Below, one piece after another: positions 61,865 through 64,000 of a DNA stretch of 64,000 nucleotides (positions within the stretch are counted from its first letter, which is position 1; each line of letters opens with the position of its first letter). Below the pieces are notes generated by a model that made no database searches, was not told the DNA's origin, and saw nothing but the letters and a program-made list of their open reading frames with translations. The position numbers and the translations under genes are program-made. This DNA is from Myxococcota bacterium. GTDB taxonomy: Bacteria > Myxococcota_A > UBA9160 > SMWR01. The DNA lies in NCBI GenBank assembly GCA_022447545.1, contig JAKVBI010000011.1, forward strand, positions 186,001 to 250,000, given 5' to 3'.

Positions 61865-62647
61865 CTAGGCCATCAATCCCCCATCGACGATCAGCGCCTG
61901 ACCCGTCATGAACGACGAAGCATCACTCGCGAGGAAGATCGCAGGCCCTACCAGCTCCTCGGGATCGGCTACACGCCCCAGCAGGGTCTCCCCAGACAGA
62001 TCACGAACAAATTCCTCGCGCCGGTTCGCGTCCCTGGGCAGGATCATGTCGGTCGCCACAGGACCAGGAGTGAGCGCGTGAACCCTCACTCCCCTTGGCG
62101 ACCACTCCTGAGCCATGACCCGCGTCCAGTTCAGCATGGCGGCCTTCGTCGCTCCATAGGCCCCAATTCCGGCCATCGGGTTGTGACCACCGGCCGCGGT
62201 GACGTGAATGATCACCCCCCGCTTGCTCGCCTCCAGATGGGGGAGTGCCATTCGAGACAAGAACACGGGGCCCCGCACGTTGACGGCGAAAAGTTCGTCG
62301 AACTCCTCGGGCGTGAGTTTTTCAATGACATGGGGCCTCAGAATGGCCGCGTTGTTGACCAACACGTCGAGGCCACCGAAGTGTGCCACGGTCGTTTCGA
62401 CCAGAGCGACCTGATCGTCGAGATCGCCCACCCGCGCCTGGACTGCCAGTCCCTCCCCTCCTTCGGACTGGATCCCATCAACCACCTCCTGACAAGCATC
62501 GAGATTGCGGCTGGCGACCACGACACGAGCCCCCGCCTGCGCGTACCCGCACGCGATCGCGCGCCCAATGCCTCGACTTCCACCTGTCACGATGGCGATG
62601 CGTCCGCTCAGGTCGAAGATTGCCGGATTACCGCGGTTCGAACCCAT
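61865..62647 (-). CDS. Classical SDR oxidoreductase (3-oxoacyl-reductase-like)
   Basis: 260 residues from ATG 62647, with AGGGG seven bases upstream; the preceding ATG at 62653 has the same site one base away and is less likely. Cofactor motif TGGSRGIGRAIACGYAQAGA (about 22-41), VLVNNAAILRPH, catalytic Ser replaced by Thr in IHVTAAGGHNP, Tyr-Lys in GAYGATKAAM. C-terminal SFMTGQALIVDGGLMA. Secondary alcohol/ketone redox on an unknown substrate. Divergent from the PPOX gene, 103 bases apart. Confidence 0.9.
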   Translation of the reverse strand: MGSNRGNPAIFDLSGRIAIVTGGSRGIGRAIACGYAQAGARVVVASRNLDACQEVVDGIQSEGGEGLAVQARVGDLDDQVALVETTVAHFGGLDVLVNNAAILRPHVIEKLTPEEFDELFAVNVRGPVFLSRMALPHLEASKRGVIIHVTAAGGHNPMAGIGAYGATKAAMLNWTRVMAQEWSPRGVRVHALTPGPVATDMILPRDANRREEFVRDLSGETLLGRVADPEELVGPAIFLASDASSFMTGQALIVDGGLMA

Positions 62648-62736
62648 CCCCATTCCCCTTTTTTCCGTGACTCGCACTGGGGAACCCATTCTCTGCGCCG
62701 TCGAAGCCCGAAGCAAGCAACCCATAGGAATTGGTG

Positions 62737-62742
62737 CATACT
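62737..62742 (+). promoter_or_regulatory. Candidate -10 box for leaderless start at 62751
   Basis: CATACT, 8 bases before the ATG; the spacer GGGCCGCC differs by one base from GGGCCCCC at 26369-26376. Confidence 0.35.
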
Positions 62743-62750
62743 GGGCCGCC

Positions 62751-63179
62751 ATGGCGGTAGTCCTTTCCGAAACGATTCGAGGCCTTCTCGACGCACCCAA
62801 TTTCGCTCACCTGTCCACACTTCAGCCCGATGGAGGACCCAAAGTGGAACCCGTTTGGGTCGGGCGAGAGGGAGACCGAATCCTCGTGGCGACGGATCGA
62901 CGCACCCTAAAGGGACGGAACATGGACCGCGATCCGAGGGTGGCCATTTCCATCACCGATTTCACGAATCCCTACGAGCAAGTTCTGATCCGTGGGCGCG
63001 TGATCGAGGTTCGAGACGATGGTGACCTGAAGATGTTGGATCGACTGTCCCACGAGTACACTGGAAAACCCTTCGCGCGTCGCAAATGGCCCAGTCGCGC
63101 GATCTACGTCATCGAAGCCGACATCGCCCGCCACTACCGATCCCCCCTAATTCACGAACCCTTTGGAGGTCAACCGTGA
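62751..63179 (+). CDS. PPOX-class split-barrel flavoprotein (F420- or FMN-dependent)
   Basis: 142 residues from ATG 62751. The split-barrel signature is FAHLSTLQPDGGPKVEPVWV (about 18-37), RTLKGRNMDRDPRVAISITD (about 51-70) and YEQVLIRGRVIEV. TIGR03618-type PPOX proteins with this layout bind F420 or FMN/heme and reduce or oxidise small molecules; the cofactor cannot be decided from sequence alone. No Shine-Dalgarno; see the -10 box at 62737. Its TGA overlaps the GTG of the crotonase gene. Confidence 0.88.
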   Translation: MAVVLSETIRGLLDAPNFAHLSTLQPDGGPKVEPVWVGREGDRILVATDRRTLKGRNMDRDPRVAISITDFTNPYEQVLIRGRVIEVRDDGDLKMLDRLSHEYTGKPFARRKWPSRAIYVIEADIARHYRSPLIHEPFGGQP

Positions 63180-63931
63180 CGATCACCTGCACCCGTGCTG
63201 GAGGAATTGCCGAGATCACCATGAATCATCCGCCCGTCAACGCCCTGACCGTCGGAGATACCTGGGAGATCCGAAATGCCTTTGAGGAGATCAGCCGCGA
63301 CCCCGACCTTCGCGCAGCCATTCTCACGGCGGAGGGCCGCGGCTTCAACGCCGGCATCGACATCAAAGAAATGCAGAGCGTCGAAGGCTTCGAGCACCTG
63401 CTGGGGTCGGGCGAGGCTTGCTACGCGGCCTTCAAACAAATCTACGACTGCCCATTCCCTGTGATCGCCGCGGTAAATGACTTCTGCATGGGTCTGGGAA
63501 TCGGGCTCGTGGGCAGCTGCGACATCATCGTCGCCTCCAGCAACGCACGCTTCGGTCTCCCCGAAGTCGACAATGGAGCCCTCGGCTGCGCGTCACATCT
63601 CGCTCGAATGGTCTCACCCCTCAAGCTCCGACAGATGGTCTTCACCTGCGAGCCGGCTACTGCAGCAGAACTAGCGAGTTGGGGCACGGTGTACAAAGTC
63701 ACCGAGCCCGAGGAATTGATGAACGAGGCGCGTGCACTCGCCCAACGAATTGCTGAGAAACCAGCCACGGTGGTCGCCTTTGCCAAGAGCGCCCTCAACG
63801 GAATCGACCCCAGTAACCTTCATAACAACTATCGGCTCGAGCAGGGCTACACCTACCAGCTGAACTTGATCGGCGAAGGCGATGCCGCTCGCGATGCCTT
63901 CGTCGCAGGCGATCGACACATCACTCGCTGA
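63176..63931 (+). CDS. Enoyl-CoA hydratase/isomerase (crotonase) family protein
   Basis: 251 residues from GTG 63176, with GGAGG six bases upstream and a GTGA overlap with the PPOX gene. The oxyanion-hole motifs are visible: AEGRGFNAGIDIKEMQ (about 56-71) and NDFCMGLGIGLVGSCDIIVA (about 101-120), then RFGLPEVDNGALGC. At the position of the first catalytic Glu of true hydratases there is no clear Glu, so isomerase, hydrolase or lyase activity is possible. The C-terminal helix region NNYRLEQGYTYQLN is typical. Confidence 0.9.
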   Translation: MTITCTRAGGIAEITMNHPPVNALTVGDTWEIRNAFEEISRDPDLRAAILTAEGRGFNAGIDIKEMQSVEGFEHLLGSGEACYAAFKQIYDCPFPVIAAVNDFCMGLGIGLVGSCDIIVASSNARFGLPEVDNGALGCASHLARMVSPLKLRQMVFTCEPATAAELASWGTVYKVTEPEELMNEARALAQRIAEKPATVVAFAKSALNGIDPSNLHNNYRLEQGYTYQLNLIGEGDAARDAFVAGDRHITR

Positions 63932-63957
63932 CCGGGCGGTCTAGCGGAGACAAGGCC

Positions 63958-64000
63958 ATGGGTAGACTCGACGAAAAGATCGTGATCATCACGGGGGCCG
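63958..64000 (+). CDS. SDR oxidoreductase, N-terminus only (runs off window)
   Basis: 14 residues visible: MGRLDEKIVIITGA, the beta1 strand and start of the TGxxxGxG cofactor motif. GGAGA lies eight bases upstream of the ATG. The gap to the crotonase stop is 26 bases, so it probably belongs to the same operon. Confidence 0.75.
   Translation, partial: MGRLDEKIVIITGA

Noticed and set aside
1-64000. CRISPR array, insertion sequence or attachment site
   Set aside because: No regularly spaced repeats, transposase or integrase genes were found on either strand.

Overview
The window is high-GC, gene-dense DNA with no rRNA, tRNA, CRISPR array or intact mobile element that I can recognise. GTG starts are common and so are 1-4 bp ATGA/GTGA overlaps. 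The gene content combines sterol or isoprenoid-type acyl-CoA chemistry, several class III CoA-transferases, several TIM-barrel amidohydrolases, an octaheme cytochrome, an RND pump, a full SUF operon and YejABEF. This fits an uncultured Gram-negative, delta-proteobacterium-like lineage (for example Myxococcota or Binatota relatives). No phylogenetic marker is present, so that placement is only an inference.

Layout. (1) 1-7528: surface glycan locus. A minus-strand operon encodes two GT-C membrane transferases, an ArnC/GtrB-like GT2, a sugar SDR and a DegT aminotransferase (cut by the window edge); a GT4 glycosyltransferase is divergent. (2) 7746-13474: yejABEF-type peptide ABC importer. (3) 13596-21018: amidohydrolase, fused twin CaiB CoA-transferase, glycine-zipper lipoprotein, SRPBCC protein, second amidohydrolase and thiolase-like protein. 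(4) 21107-26191 (minus): octaheme cytochrome c, SGNH hydrolase, PhyH dioxygenase and DUF1624 acyltransferase. (5) 26377-30378: two acyl-CoA dehydrogenases, a DUF35 protein and an Ltp2-like thiolase-fold aldolase. This resembles the mycobacterial igr sterol side-chain module without its MaoC hydratases, and an amidohydrolase is convergent with it. (6) 31813-37317: RND efflux pair and a cytochrome P450. (7) 37343-43646 (minus): sufR-B-C-D-S-U-T with a strong dyad operator. (8) 43766-45496: remnant of an amino-acid permease, then an OprB porin. (9) 45533-50300: alcohol dehydrogenase carrying an internal minisatellite, holin-like protein, sulfatase-fold lipoprotein, GST and SDR. (10) 50311-56151: amidohydrolase, CoA-transferase, D-aminoacylase and amidase. 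(11) 56267-59912: an M24 pair in which the second member has lost metal ligands, a hotdog thioesterase and a small orphan. (12) 59958-64000: XRE regulator, gamma-glutamylcyclotransferase-like gene that apparently starts at CTG, frameshifted VOC gene, SDR, PPOX protein, crotonase and the start of another SDR.

How the genes work together. The central and right-hand parts look like a catabolic repertoire for hydrophobic acids: uptake or efflux, CoA activation by CoA transfer, acyl-CoA dehydrogenation, hydration, retro-aldol or thiolytic cleavage, and P450, PhyH and SDR redox steps. The SUF operon supplies Fe-S clusters. Many starts were reassigned downstream using Shine-Dalgarno motifs, overlap coupling or a -10 box lying just upstream of the start codon.
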